Shown: positions 45,398-55,105, numbered from the stretch's first letter. The stretch: 64,000 nt of DNA from Terriglobia bacterium (GCA_022452285.1 JAKUNG010000002.1:206576-270575); one strand, 5' to 3'. The notes: a model not told the origin generated them from the sequence alone. Program-made: numbers and translations.

Positions 45398-46243
45398 TTA
45401 ATTTCTTTCCCAACGACTTGGATCGATTCCTGGCCCAACTTTAGGCATATTATCTGGTTTATTCCCCCCACCAAAGTTCCAAATTCGAGTGTTTCTATCA
45501 CCCATAAGTTCCTGGACATTTAAGGGGACTTTAGCCAGCTCTTCCGAATCCCATTGCTCTATTTCTTCGGAGGGTCCTGCCCACGATGGTCGGTAGGCTA
45601 GTGCCAGCATTTCTCGGGCATAATCACCAACATTGGGATGATTACCATGGAATACGTTCTGATTAATTAGGACAGCAGATCCGGCTTTGCATGGAACCAT
45701 TACTTGCTCAGGATGTTCCTCATAACGAAGATACGGATTGCCATCATGGTGAAAACTAAGATGTGAGCGAGGAACTACCTTAAAAGGTGACACCTCGGGA
45801 GTTAAATCTTCCAAGTAATAGAGAACTCGGACCAATCGAGGGCAGCTCATGTTATAACCAAAGATTTCAGAACCCCAAGGTTGACCATCACAATGCAAAC
45901 TAATCCCAGGATGACCTGGTTCAGACCGATCATATCCATAGCTCATCAGAATAATCTGATCACCAAACAGAACTTGAAGAAATGATATGGTTGGAGGATG
46001 GGCAATAAGATTTGTTATTTGACCACCCCAAAATTGAACACTCGACCTACCCTGCTGTTTATCACTATAATCACGACCAACAGTTTCAATTTTTTTTGTT
46101 TCAGATTTTAATTCCTCTATATGTTTCTCATCCAAGAGATCAGGTATTACCAGGTAACCCTCAACTTCTAGATGCTTTATTCTTTCTCCTACGGTTAAAC
46201 TAGCCCAATCTTTGTCTATGATCTTATTCTTTTCTACCTCCAT
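45398..46243 (-). CDS. Phytanoyl-CoA dioxygenase family protein
   Basis: 281-residue PhyH protein. The HxD is in LHCDGQPWG; the distal His is in VFHGNHPNVGDYAREM, where the Arg is the 2-oxoglutarate partner. EVEGYLVIPDLLD near the N-terminus is the standard family helix. AGGGAG lies about 9 bases before the ATG. It is convergent with the duplicated-domain gene. Substrate unknown. Confidence 0.86.
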   Translation of the reverse strand: MEVEKNKIIDKDWASLTVGERIKHLEVEGYLVIPDLLDEKHIEELKSETKKIETVGRDYSDKQQGRSSVQFWGGQITNLIAHPPTISFLQVLFGDQIILMSYGYDRSEPGHPGISLHCDGQPWGSEIFGYNMSCPRLVRVLYYLEDLTPEVSPFKVVPRSHLSFHHDGNPYLRYEEHPEQVMVPCKAGSAVLINQNVFHGNHPNVGDYAREMLALAYRPSWAGPSEEIEQWDSEELAKVPLNVQELMGDRNTRIWNFGGGNKPDNMPKVGPGIDPSRWERN

Positions 46244-46620
46244 ACCATTTAACTCCCTTTTTAATGATTCTGTAATAGTCTCAAAAATCTTTTTAATAAA
46301 AAATTATCCTTCAATTGAAATATTATTCGCTGCTGCTCTCTGCCGTCAAGTAAGTTATCTCTGATCAAATCTAATTTGAATAAAAACAATCAAACATACT
46401 CAGTAAATAACGGGCAGAACTTTGTATAAACTACCTAAAAGTTTTTTAATTGAACCTTCCTTAAAGGTGAAAGTACTTTTATAGGATTACAAGATTCTAA
46501 TCTAGTAGGTTCTCGACAATTACATTTAGTTTAGAGATAATCTCAGGAAAATTTCTTCTCATGAAGAAATTCTTATTGAATTTTTACGATTACCCAAATT
46601 AAATTATTTCTTGCACTGCA
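46244..46620. other. Intergenic region before amidohydrolase pair
   Basis: 377 bases between divergent genes. Besides a 9-bp-stem hairpin at 46550-46571 (listed separately) no gene, repeat or RNA was recognised. Confidence 0.45.
46550..46571. promoter_or_regulatory. Perfect hairpin upstream of amidohydrolase pair
   Basis: AATTTCTTC, loop TCAT, GAAGAAATT: a 9-bp perfect dyad about 50 bases before the ATG of the first amidohydrolase-like gene. No gene on the plus strand precedes it, so it is not an obvious terminator; it could be an operator or mRNA-leader hairpin. Confidence 0.4.
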
Positions 46621-47382
46621 ATGAACTCTTTGACCTTTCAACCTTTGGTTCCAGTCTTTGATGCTAATATCGGTGTTGGCCATCGTCACGACCGTATTGC
46701 ACCTTTTACTGACTCGTCCGAACTCCTAGAAGAAATGAGTCGGCATGGAGTTTCTAGGGCTTTGGTTTACCATGTACAAGGAGAGACTAGAGGGGCCTTA
46801 AATGCCAATGAAACTTTATTTACATGGGTTGAAAACCAACCATCACTCTATCCCCAATGGATAATCACCCCAAGTATTGATTGTCTAAAGCAGTTAGAGC
46901 AGTTGCATTCAGAGAACCGAGTTTCCTGTGTTCGTCTCAGTAATACTATAGAATGCAACCTTCCTTTTGTAGAGTGGCTGTACAACGACCTCCTCGTGTG
47001 GCTATCTGAAAAAAAGATTCCCCTTTGGATATCTTTAGCCGACACCTCACCCCCAGAGATTATGGAGACTTTGTCCCACTTTCCTAATCTAGTCAGTGTC
47101 CTCGTTGGCGCACACTACTCACACTCACCACTGATTAGACCTTTTTTGCAACGATTACCAAACAGCTATATCGAACTTAGTCGTTTTGAAGGTTTAGGGA
47201 AAGTTGCTGAACTCAAAACTGAGTTTGGTCCTAAACGTTTTATCTATGGTTCCTTTTATCCAAGATATGCTATGGGACCAACTCTTTTCTTTGTTCATCG
47301 ACTTGGACTTAGCCAAAGTGAATTGGAATCTTTTTGTGCAAGAAATCTTGAAAACATTTTAGGAATGGAAACTCTCATATGA
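46621..47382 (+). CDS. Amidohydrolase-fold protein lacking the HxH metal motif
   Basis: 253 residues with the amidohydrolase-2 barrel outline. The first strand reads VPVFDANIGVGHRHD where active family members have Asp-x-His-x-His; the two histidines are replaced by Asn and Gly. The rest, including VLVGAHYSHSPLIRPFLQRLPNSYIELSRF and RFIYGSFYPRYAMGP, follows the fold. It therefore probably does not bind the usual metal and may be a partner of the next gene, which overlaps it by four bases (ATGA). The coupling suggests a heterodimer, which is inference. Confidence 0.75.
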   Translation: MNSLTFQPLVPVFDANIGVGHRHDRIAPFTDSSELLEEMSRHGVSRALVYHVQGETRGALNANETLFTWVENQPSLYPQWIITPSIDCLKQLEQLHSENRVSCVRLSNTIECNLPFVEWLYNDLLVWLSEKKIPLWISLADTSPPEIMETLSHFPNLVSVLVGAHYSHSPLIRPFLQRLPNSYIELSRFEGLGKVAELKTEFGPKRFIYGSFYPRYAMGPTLFFVHRLGLSQSELESFCARNLENILGMETLI

Positions 47383-48128
47383 TTGATGGAACAACCGTAA
47401 TAGATTTTCATGGTCACGTAGGAAGCTGGGACTCTGTTGGAATGATCGATAATCCCACCATAATGATGCAGGCCATGGACTCTGTCAGCATCGACAAGAG
47501 CTGTGTATTCAATATTTTTCACCCTGATGGAACAACCTCTAATAATGCTACTGCTGCTTTTGTTGGCAAGCACCCCGATCGTTTTATTGGTTTTGCATAC
47601 GTGTCTCCAATAATGCCAGATAGGATGTTACCTGAATTAGAACGATCAATTGACCAGTTAAAGCTAGCTGCAATTAAACTCTACCCTTCTCATACTCCTT
47701 TCCCTCTAAACGATTCTATTTGGGATCCGATTTATGAGTTTGCCAATGAACGAGAGCTAACAATCATCACACACACTGGTCAAGAACCGACAGCTGCGCC
47801 CAAATTCCTCATTGATATCGCACCGCGATTCCCTAAAGCAATATTTGTCGCTGGACATGCAGGAAACATAGAACCCTATCGTAGCCAAGCAATTAAGGCA
47901 GCCCAGCGTTGCCCAAATGTTTATTTGGAAACTTGTTCAAGTTTTCGTAGTCCAGGGGTCATTGAAAGACTAGTTATGGAAGCAGGGGCGGACCGTGTAA
48001 TCTTTGGTTCAGACACGCCTTTGATGGACCCAAGATGTCAGATTGGAAAAATCCTTACAGCAAAAATTAGTGACCAAGAAAAACGTTTAATCATAGGTGA
48101 AAATGCCTGCAGAATTCTTAAGCTATAA
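47379..48128 (+). CDS. Amidohydrolase-2 family hydrolase
   Basis: 249-residue TIM-barrel amidohydrolase with HGH in VIDFHGHVG near the N-terminus, then IKLYPSHTPFPLND, a metal His in ITHTGQE, GHAGN, and the active-site Asp in VIFGSDTPLMDP. This is the ACMSD/gamma-resorcylate-decarboxylase-like group that hydrolyses or decarboxylates ring carboxylates or lactones. The start overlaps the stop of the preceding metal-less paralogue as ATGA, so translation is coupled. Substrate unknown. Confidence 0.85.
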   Translation: MIDGTTVIDFHGHVGSWDSVGMIDNPTIMMQAMDSVSIDKSCVFNIFHPDGTTSNNATAAFVGKHPDRFIGFAYVSPIMPDRMLPELERSIDQLKLAAIKLYPSHTPFPLNDSIWDPIYEFANERELTIITHTGQEPTAAPKFLIDIAPRFPKAIFVAGHAGNIEPYRSQAIKAAQRCPNVYLETCSSFRSPGVIERLVMEAGADRVIFGSDTPLMDPRCQIGKILTAKISDQEKRLIIGENACRILKL

Positions 48129-48162
48129 AATTTATTAAGACTATAGAATCGATAACTATTAA

Positions 48163-49638
48163 CTAACTAATAATCTCGCTGACAACTCTAGCAGGAAATT
48201 CATCCGTTAAGCGCTCACTGCGTCCTTCACGCTGATAAATTAGTTTACGATGATCCAGACCAAGTAGATGGAGAATTGTTGCATGGAAATCATGAACACT
48301 GACTGGGTTTTCAACAGCTCTATAGCCAATTTCATCAGTTGCTCCATAAACAAATCCCCTTTTAATTCCACCACCAGCTAGCCACACACTAAATCCAGAT
48401 GGCCCATGGTCTCGACCCACCTCTCCAGTGACAGGCTTTTGGGCGATAGGTTGCCGACCAAATTCGCCTCCCCAAACCACAAGGGTATCATCCAGCAAAC
48501 CACGTTGCTTCAAATCCACTAACAATGCAGCAGCAGGTTGATCTGTCTTACCACAAGCATAGTTAAGGCCTTTAGTAATTGAGGTGTGGTTATCCCATAT
48601 TTGCCCCTCAATATAAACCTGTACTAATCGGACACCTCGTTCTACAAGTCTGCGAGCCATTAAGCATCGTTTTCCATAAGATGCCGTTTGCTCTTGGTTA
48701 AGCCCATACATCTCTTTGGTTGCTGCTGATTCCTTAGATACATCCAATGCATCAGAGGCCGTTAGCTGCATACGAGCTGCAAGTTCATAACCAGAAATAC
48801 GGGCCTCTAGTTCAGCTTCACCCGGATGTTTCTTAAGATGACTTTGATCCAGTTGTCTCAGCAGCGACTCTGATAATTTCGCAACAGGATTGGGCCATTT
48901 TTCTTTTGGATTCAAGTTTAACAATGGAGAACCCGTTGAACGCACTCTAGTTCCCTGATAAACTCCTGGAAGATAACCTGCTTGCCAGTTTTGGATGTCA
49001 TTGATAGGCAAACCTTTCGGGTCGTCCAAAACTACATAGGCTGGCAAATCTTGATTTTCTGACCCTAATCCATAAACTATCCATGCACCAAGTGAGGGAC
49101 GACCAGGAAACATACGGCCGGAATGCATAGTAAATAATGACGACTCATGGGCCATGTGAGGTGTAAACATTGATCGAATCACAGTAATGTCATCTGCCTG
49201 ACTTGCCAGATGAGGCATGATTTCAGAAATCTCAATTCCAGATTCCCCATGTTTTGAAAATTTAAAAGGAGAAGGCATGAGTCCACCTGCTTCTCGGACA
49301 GCTCGGATTTCACTGATTAAGTCTCGACTAGGGGATTGGCCCGCATACTTCTCTAAAGCAGGCTTTGGATCCAACAAATCTACTTGGCTAGGCCCGCCAT
49401 TCATAAATAGTTGGATAATCGATTTGGCTTTGGGTTCTAGATGTGGCTTCCTACTTTTAAGGTCAGCAATTTTACCTGACCCACCTGATTGCACAAGGTC
49501 CATAGAAAACAAATCATTCGATAGCAAGTAAACTAAAGCAGCACCGTGAAGACCATCACCCACTCGGGAAAAAAATCCTCGCCGATTTAACAGAGAACTT
49601 TTGCGACTGAGGGATGGGTCTTTGTATAGCGATTTCAT
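48163..49638 (-). CDS. DUF1501 (planctomycete-type sulfatase-fold) protein
   Basis: 491 residues. The N-terminus RRGFFSRVGDG looks like a Tat-type signal. The DUF1501 body has LFMNGGPSQVDLLDPKP, then IRSMFTPHMAHESSLFTMHSG and AWIVYGLG, followed by VVWGGEFGRQP and GRDHGPSGFSVWLAGGG near the end. These alkaline-phosphatase-fold proteins are abundant in Planctomycetes, next to PSCyt1 proteins. The start at 49638 has AAGGAA 7-12 bases upstream; the frame extends 23 codons further without one. It follows the PSCyt1 gene on the same strand with an 86-base gap, the classic two-gene unit. Confidence 0.88.
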   Translation of the reverse strand: MKSLYKDPSLSRKSSLLNRRGFFSRVGDGLHGAALVYLLSNDLFSMDLVQSGGSGKIADLKSRKPHLEPKAKSIIQLFMNGGPSQVDLLDPKPALEKYAGQSPSRDLISEIRAVREAGGLMPSPFKFSKHGESGIEISEIMPHLASQADDITVIRSMFTPHMAHESSLFTMHSGRMFPGRPSLGAWIVYGLGSENQDLPAYVVLDDPKGLPINDIQNWQAGYLPGVYQGTRVRSTGSPLLNLNPKEKWPNPVAKLSESLLRQLDQSHLKKHPGEAELEARISGYELAARMQLTASDALDVSKESAATKEMYGLNQEQTASYGKRCLMARRLVERGVRLVQVYIEGQIWDNHTSITKGLNYACGKTDQPAAALLVDLKQRGLLDDTLVVWGGEFGRQPIAQKPVTGEVGRDHGPSGFSVWLAGGGIKRGFVYGATDEIGYRAVENPVSVHDFHATILHLLGLDHRKLIYQREGRSERLTDEFPARVVSEIIS

Positions 49639-49724
49639 AGGACTTTTCCTTGATTTTAAAATTATTGTCTTAAGTTTAACAATGGGCTCAACAACTCTTA
49701 AGGTCATTCTTAAAACAAGACTGT

Positions 49725-52700
49725 TTAGTTGACATACAGGAATTCTCCAGAATTCAAATAAGTGTGACAGAAAGAAGACAATCCTAGCCAGCTGGCTCTA
49801 CTAGATATTGGCTGGGCAGGAATTTCTGACTGAAGATGTTTCTTCCATTCAAGAATTAACTTTTTGAGGACAACTAAAGCACTTGTCCTTTCCTCAGAAG
49901 AAGGAGACCGAGTCAATGTCAACAAATATACTCTTTCAACTTGCTTTTCAAGATTATCACCAATCTCATCAATAATACGCCCTGCCATGTGGCGTGAGCT
50001 TTCGTTAACTAGATCGCTATTTTTCAGCTGCAAGGCCTGTGAAGAGACTATTGAGTGCGGACGTTTAAGGCAGTTTGGAACAAGTAGGGGAGCATCAAAA
50101 GCCTCCAACATAGAAATCGGCTTTGAACGCCTTTGCATTAGGTAGATGCTGCGTCGATACCCTCTTTGCGTGGGCTTTGGTACAACTTCTCCATCTAGTT
50201 TGACCTCAAGCTCATCAGCTGGCCCGAAAGCCGTTAGATCCAATCGGCCTGCAATCTTTAAAATTGAATCTCTCAAAGCGTCTGCATCAAGCCTTCTAAG
50301 TGGAAAACGAGACACGAGAAGATTAGAGGGATCAAGCTCCTGTATTTTCTGACTAATGTGAGATTTTTGTCGATAGGCAGTTGAAGTTACAATGATCCGA
50401 TGTAGTTTTTTAATACTCCAGCCATTCTCAACAAATTCTTGAGCCAACCAATCCAGCAACTTCGGATGTGATGGTCTTTCACCTGTAACTCCAAAATTTC
50501 CTGGAGTAGCAACCAATCCCCGACCAAAATGATTTTGCCAAATTCGGTTTACCATTACCCGGGAGGTCAACGCATGACGAGGTTGGATCAACCACTTCGC
50601 TAACGCCAGACGGCGTCCACTTGTTGCAGTATTAAAATTAGAATCTTGAATTTTATAATCAGAAACCCCATTTTTTAGCACAGATGGGACACCTGGATGG
50701 ACTAAAGACTTAGGGTTAGTATATTCGCCACGTCCGAGAATGCGTGTTGGGGTTGGTTGGCCTCCCATATCAAACATTGCTCGGATCATTGGTTTTGACT
50801 TCAATTTTTTCTTTTGATCTTTAATCTGTTTTTCAATGTCCTCTGCTTTTTTCAGGAATACATCAAATCGCTGCTTCAACTCTATATCTGTTGCCTGAAG
50901 AGATGACGAAAACTTGTTTAACAGATATTGCTGAATCTTGGTTCGTTTTTTCGGATCAATGGTTTTGGCTGCCTTCAGATCTTTCTGGATAGTTTTTGGC
51001 AAAAGAGTCAGTTTTTCTTCAATTAGTTTTTCCCGTAGTGGTTGAGCCTGTTCTTGTACCTGATTCTCCAACTGATCAATTTTCATTTGAATAGGAAAAT
51101 TGTAGGCTTTAATAATCTTTTCTTCGTTTGGTAAGGTTACAGGCAACAAACGGGTATTCGATTCATTGCAATTAGCCCCTACACCAATACAATCTACATT
51201 TGGCGATAGCCAGTCAAATGGGTCATAGGCTGTTTGAAAAATTGAGCTCAATCGATAGTAATCACGTTGAGGTAAGGGATCATATTTATGGTCATGACAG
51301 CGAGCACACGCTAATGTCAAGCCCATCACTGTTGAACTAAAAATTTCGACTTGCGTGGCTACTACATCGAGACGTTCTGGAAGGTAGTTTTGTTCAGTAC
51401 CATAGGTTGAATCAGGACCCATACGCAAGAAACCAGTGGCAACTAACTGGTCAAGCTGTCTCTGTGTATAAGTTGTTGAGGCTCTATAATCGAATAATTC
51501 ATCCCCAGCAATTTGTTCCAGTAGAAACTGATCATAAGGCTTATCACTGTTTAATGAGCGAATAACATAGTCACGATAACGAAAAGCATGAGGTCTAATC
51601 GTATCACTTGAAACGCCTCCTTCAGAGTCTGCATAACCGACTGCATCCAACCAATAGCGAGCCCAGCGTTCACCATAGAAAGTTGATTCAAGAAGTTGAT
51701 CTACTAACTGTTCATAAGCTTTGGGACTATCATTCTTTAAAAAGCGCTCAACTTCTTCTGGTGTTGGAGGCAAACCAACAAGATTGAAATAAATTCTTCT
51801 CATTAAGGTAAGACGATCTGCTTCAGGCGAGAAACTAAGACCTTTTTTTTCTAGTTGAGACAACAAGAATATATCGACTGGATTCCGAACCCTGTTCATT
51901 CCCTTGATTTTCGGTAGTGATGATCGCTTGGGAGGCTGGAATGACCAAAACTGTCGATCTTGATCACTAACAAGAGGATCTTTAACTGGTAATTTTAAAG
52001 GAGTTTCATTGTCACTTGGGGCGCCTTTAGCAATCCATAACCGAAGCTTTTCTAACTCTGAAGAGGACAGTCCCCTAACTGAGAACTCTTCCTGAAGTTT
52101 TGGAGGAGGCATTTCCTGAGCCACAATTCGCTTTAGCAGCAGACTTTTTTCTGGATTACCACTAATGATAGCAGGGCCAGACTTCCCTCCCTTTAAAAGT
52201 CCTTCTCTAGTCCGCAAGTCAAGACCAGCTTCTTGGCGTCTTCGTCCGTGACACGGCAAGCATTTAGCTCCCAAGATGCTTGCCATAATTTCTCGTTCAC
52301 TCGTGGCAACCTGACTAGAATCACCCATTTTGATCCAGCGTCTAATGAGATCAATCTGTTTCTGGCTTAACTGTGACTGGCCCATTGGCATAGTCCCCGA
52401 ATTAATCAGAGTGAACAACTGACTTTCCATCGGCTTATTTTGAATAATAACTGGTCCCGAATTGCCACCTTTTAAAACATCATTTACGGTTTCTAATGAC
52501 AATCCTGCTTGTGATATTTCAGAATTATGGCATTGATGGCAGTGGTTCTTAAAAATAGGAAGAATTTCAGACTGAAAATCAGGTGGAGATTCATTTTGGG
52601 CGAATGACAAGGGATTAACAACTACCATCAAAACAATTATAAAAGAAACTAACTTTTCTTTGAATACTCCTCTATCAGAGTGTTGACTTCTCCAAATCAT
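49725..52700 (-). CDS. PSCyt1-DUF1549-DUF1553 protein with two haem motifs
   Basis: 991-residue secreted protein (signal segment about 17-35). Two planctomycete-cytochrome-type domains carry CHQCH (54-58) and CLPCH (147-151), each a c-type haem site. The DUF1549 part has NLVGLPPTPEEVERFL and GERWARYWLDAVGYADS, the DUF1553 part LTSRVMVNRIWQNHFGRGLV and DADALRDSILKIAG. The C-terminus includes VPNCLKRPHSIVSSQALQLKNS. Widespread in Planctomycetes and relatives as a partner of DUF1501 proteins, probably acting on polysaccharide in the periplasm or outside, though the reaction is unproven. AGG lies 8 bases before the ATG. Confidence 0.9.
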   Translation of the reverse strand: MIWRSQHSDRGVFKEKLVSFIIVLMVVVNPLSFAQNESPPDFQSEILPIFKNHCHQCHNSEISQAGLSLETVNDVLKGGNSGPVIIQNKPMESQLFTLINSGTMPMGQSQLSQKQIDLIRRWIKMGDSSQVATSEREIMASILGAKCLPCHGRRRQEAGLDLRTREGLLKGGKSGPAIISGNPEKSLLLKRIVAQEMPPPKLQEEFSVRGLSSSELEKLRLWIAKGAPSDNETPLKLPVKDPLVSDQDRQFWSFQPPKRSSLPKIKGMNRVRNPVDIFLLSQLEKKGLSFSPEADRLTLMRRIYFNLVGLPPTPEEVERFLKNDSPKAYEQLVDQLLESTFYGERWARYWLDAVGYADSEGGVSSDTIRPHAFRYRDYVIRSLNSDKPYDQFLLEQIAGDELFDYRASTTYTQRQLDQLVATGFLRMGPDSTYGTEQNYLPERLDVVATQVEIFSSTVMGLTLACARCHDHKYDPLPQRDYYRLSSIFQTAYDPFDWLSPNVDCIGVGANCNESNTRLLPVTLPNEEKIIKAYNFPIQMKIDQLENQVQEQAQPLREKLIEEKLTLLPKTIQKDLKAAKTIDPKKRTKIQQYLLNKFSSSLQATDIELKQRFDVFLKKAEDIEKQIKDQKKKLKSKPMIRAMFDMGGQPTPTRILGRGEYTNPKSLVHPGVPSVLKNGVSDYKIQDSNFNTATSGRRLALAKWLIQPRHALTSRVMVNRIWQNHFGRGLVATPGNFGVTGERPSHPKLLDWLAQEFVENGWSIKKLHRIIVTSTAYRQKSHISQKIQELDPSNLLVSRFPLRRLDADALRDSILKIAGRLDLTAFGPADELEVKLDGEVVPKPTQRGYRRSIYLMQRRSKPISMLEAFDAPLLVPNCLKRPHSIVSSQALQLKNSDLVNESSRHMAGRIIDEIGDNLEKQVERVYLLTLTRSPSSEERTSALVVLKKLILEWKKHLQSEIPAQPISSRASWLGLSSFCHTYLNSGEFLYVN

Positions 52701-52922
52701 TCGGGAAACCTAACCTATATTAGTTAATAAAAAGTAAATTTTTTCAATTATAACATTCGTTAACACGGCAAGTGAAACTATACCTTTTTAGTAACCAAGC
52801 AAACAGTTATAATTCGATACCGTTTCTCGATCGGGACTTATGGGATTAAGTCCTCCTAGTGTATGATTCTGAAGAATGAGTAAACTAAGGTAATTATCGA
52901 AGCAAATTGAATCACTAAGCTG

Positions 52923-54359
52923 ATGTCAACCGAAATCCAAGACACCCTAAATCAACTCTATCGCACCTGGTGTGGTAAGGATGCCCAACAAATAATCCCA
53001 ATCTCTGCAGATGGCTCCGAACGTAGGTATTTTCGAATATTGGGTAGTTCTTCACCAACCATTGGAGCCTTTAACCCAGACTCCAAAGAAAATGAAGCAT
53101 TTTTAAGCTTTTCTGAACATTTTAAAAGCCATGATTTACCTGTTCCTGAAGTTTTCCTTTCTAATCGGAAACGCAATATTTACCTGCTACAGGATCTTGG
53201 GAACGAAACACTGTTTTCGTTGTGTTCAAAACTCCGTCAAGGAGAAAAAAGCTCAAACCAATTGGTCAAGCTTTATCAGCAAGTACTTGAAATGCTTCCT
53301 CGGTTTCAAATTCTAGCAGGAAAGACCCTTGACTATAGTATCTGCTATCCCCGAAGTGACTTTGATAAACAATCTATCTACTGGGATTTAAATTATTTTA
53401 AATACCACTTTTTAAAACTCTCTGAGGTTCCTTTTGACGAGCAAGGATTAGAGAATGATTTTAAGCTTTTGGTTGCATTTTTGATGGAGGCAGATTGTAG
53501 ATATTTTCTCTATAGGGATTTTCAGTCTCGCAACATTATGTGGTTTAAAAAGAGATTATTCTTTATTGACTATCAAGGAGGTCGACGGGGAGCCCTCCAG
53601 TATGATGTTGCGTCTCTTTTGATGGATGCAAAGGCAGATTTGTCCTGGGAAATAAGACATGAATTACTAGAATATTATCTCAAAGTTGTTGCTGATCTAA
53701 TTCCACTAGATCACAAAAGCTTTCTTAAGTACTATCTACCTTATGCACTTGTTAGAATTCTTCAGGCTTTTGGGGCGTATGGATACCGAGGACTTTACCA
53801 AGGGAAAACTCATTTTTTGCAGAGCATCCCCTATGCACTGCACACCCTAAAAGGATTGTTAGCCCAAGGTAACATTCCAATTAGTTTGCCAAGCTTGACC
53901 AATACTCTAGAACGAATGACTGACTCTGAATCTTTATTCCAAAGACCCGGTGATGTAAATCCTGGTTTAACTGTACATATTCAGAGTTTTTCTTATAAAA
54001 ATGGAATTCCTCGCGATAGAAGTATACATGGAGGTGGTTTTGTATTTGACTGTAGGATCCTCCCAAACCCTGGTCGGTTTCCTCAATATTCGCACCTAAC
54101 AGGTAGGGATACAGATGTCATCCAATTTCTGAAAAAAAAGTTGGAAGTAACACAGTTTATTAGTAATACCAACAAGGTAGTTGATCAAGCTTTAAAACAC
54201 CATCAAAGTCGCAACTTCACAGATCTTACAGTATTTTATGGGTGTACTGGTGGTCAACACCGGTCTGTTTATTGTGCAGAAAAATTAGCTACCCTTTTGA
54301 AGAATAGGAACAACCTCAAGATTAATTTAAGCCATCGCGAACTGAAACAGAAAATATGA
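52923..54359 (+). CDS. AmgK-like sugar kinase fused to RapZ C-terminal domain
   Basis: 478 residues, two domains. Residues 1-330 are an aminoglycoside-phosphotransferase-type kinase close to anomeric MurNAc/GlcNAc kinase AmgK: catalytic loop YRDFQSRN (197-204) and IDYQGGRRG (215-223, where AmgK has DFQDARRG). Residues 349-478 are a RapZ C-terminal domain: FDCRILPNP, HLTGRDTD and GCTGGQHRSV (440-449), the pocket that binds glucosamine-6-phosphate in RapZ. The N-terminal RapZ P-loop domain is absent. The next gene, MurU-like, overlaps the stop by four bases. Best guess: a MurNAc-type kinase with an attached amino-sugar-sensing domain in peptidoglycan recycling; the sensing role is inference. 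Confidence 0.88.
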   Translation: MSTEIQDTLNQLYRTWCGKDAQQIIPISADGSERRYFRILGSSSPTIGAFNPDSKENEAFLSFSEHFKSHDLPVPEVFLSNRKRNIYLLQDLGNETLFSLCSKLRQGEKSSNQLVKLYQQVLEMLPRFQILAGKTLDYSICYPRSDFDKQSIYWDLNYFKYHFLKLSEVPFDEQGLENDFKLLVAFLMEADCRYFLYRDFQSRNIMWFKKRLFFIDYQGGRRGALQYDVASLLMDAKADLSWEIRHELLEYYLKVVADLIPLDHKSFLKYYLPYALVRILQAFGAYGYRGLYQGKTHFLQSIPYALHTLKGLLAQGNIPISLPSLTNTLERMTDSESLFQRPGDVNPGLTVHIQSFSYKNGIPRDRSIHGGGFVFDCRILPNPGRFPQYSHLTGRDTDVIQFLKKKLEVTQFISNTNKVVDQALKHHQSRNFTDLTVFYGCTGGQHRSVYCAEKLATLLKNRNNLKINLSHRELKQKI

Positions 54360-55105
54360 AAGCTATGATTTTGGCTGCAGGAGAAGGGACACGACTAAGG
54401 CCATTAACCCTTAAAAAACCCAAAGCTCTCGCAGAGCTGAGGGGATTTCCTCTTCTTAATATTGTTATCAACCGCTTAGCTAGACAAGGATTCACAGAAA
54501 TCATTGTAAATACTAATCATTTGGCCAACCAAATAGTTGATTTTATTGATAGCTATCAAAAAAAGTCTCAAAACAAACACTTAAGGTTAGCGGTATCTCA
54601 TGAAGAACAATTATTGGATACTGGGGGAGGTGTCCAAAAAGCCAGTTGGTTTTTTGACGATGGAGAGCCATTTCTAGTTCACAATGTTGACATTATGACC
54701 GATCTTGATTTAAACCAATTAATGCTAGTGCATCGAAAGTCAAATTCTCTTGCTACACTCGCAGTAAAAAAACGGTCCTCGAATCGTCAGCTCTTATTCA
54801 ACAAGTCAGGAAGATTATGTGGTTGGCAATCTCTTGCCCCAAAAAAAACCCGGATGGCCAAACCAATTAAGGGTTCAGTTATTTCTCTATCCTTCATGGG
54901 TGTCCAGATCATGTCACCCCATTTATTAGATCTAATTCAATTAACCCCGCCATTTTCTCTCGTGGATCTTTACTTAAAACTAACAACCGCTGGGCATTGC
55001 ATTCAGAACTATCGAGGTGACAAATATAAGTGGATTGACCTGGGGAGAATCGAACACTTTGAAACGGCAGCCCATCTGTTTAATCAGGATTTTTTTAGTC
55101 AATAA
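54356..55105 (+). CDS. MurU-like sugar-1-phosphate nucleotidyltransferase
   Basis: 249 residues. The N-terminus AMILAAGEGTRLRPLT with KPKAL is the nucleotide-binding G-x-G-T-R-x(4)-P...K signature. It resembles MurU (MurNAc-1-phosphate uridylyltransferase) and mannose-1-phosphate guanylyltransferases; MurU is the better guess because its gene starts inside the stop of the AmgK-like kinase (ATGA overlap), as amgK and murU are paired in Pseudomonas. Product would be UDP- or NDP-sugar. The last 60 residues lack an acyltransferase extension, matching MurU length. Confidence 0.88.
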   Translation: MKAMILAAGEGTRLRPLTLKKPKALAELRGFPLLNIVINRLARQGFTEIIVNTNHLANQIVDFIDSYQKKSQNKHLRLAVSHEEQLLDTGGGVQKASWFFDDGEPFLVHNVDIMTDLDLNQLMLVHRKSNSLATLAVKKRSSNRQLLFNKSGRLCGWQSLAPKKTRMAKPIKGSVISLSFMGVQIMSPHLLDLIQLTPPFSLVDLYLKLTTAGHCIQNYRGDKYKWIDLGRIEHFETAAHLFNQDFFSQ

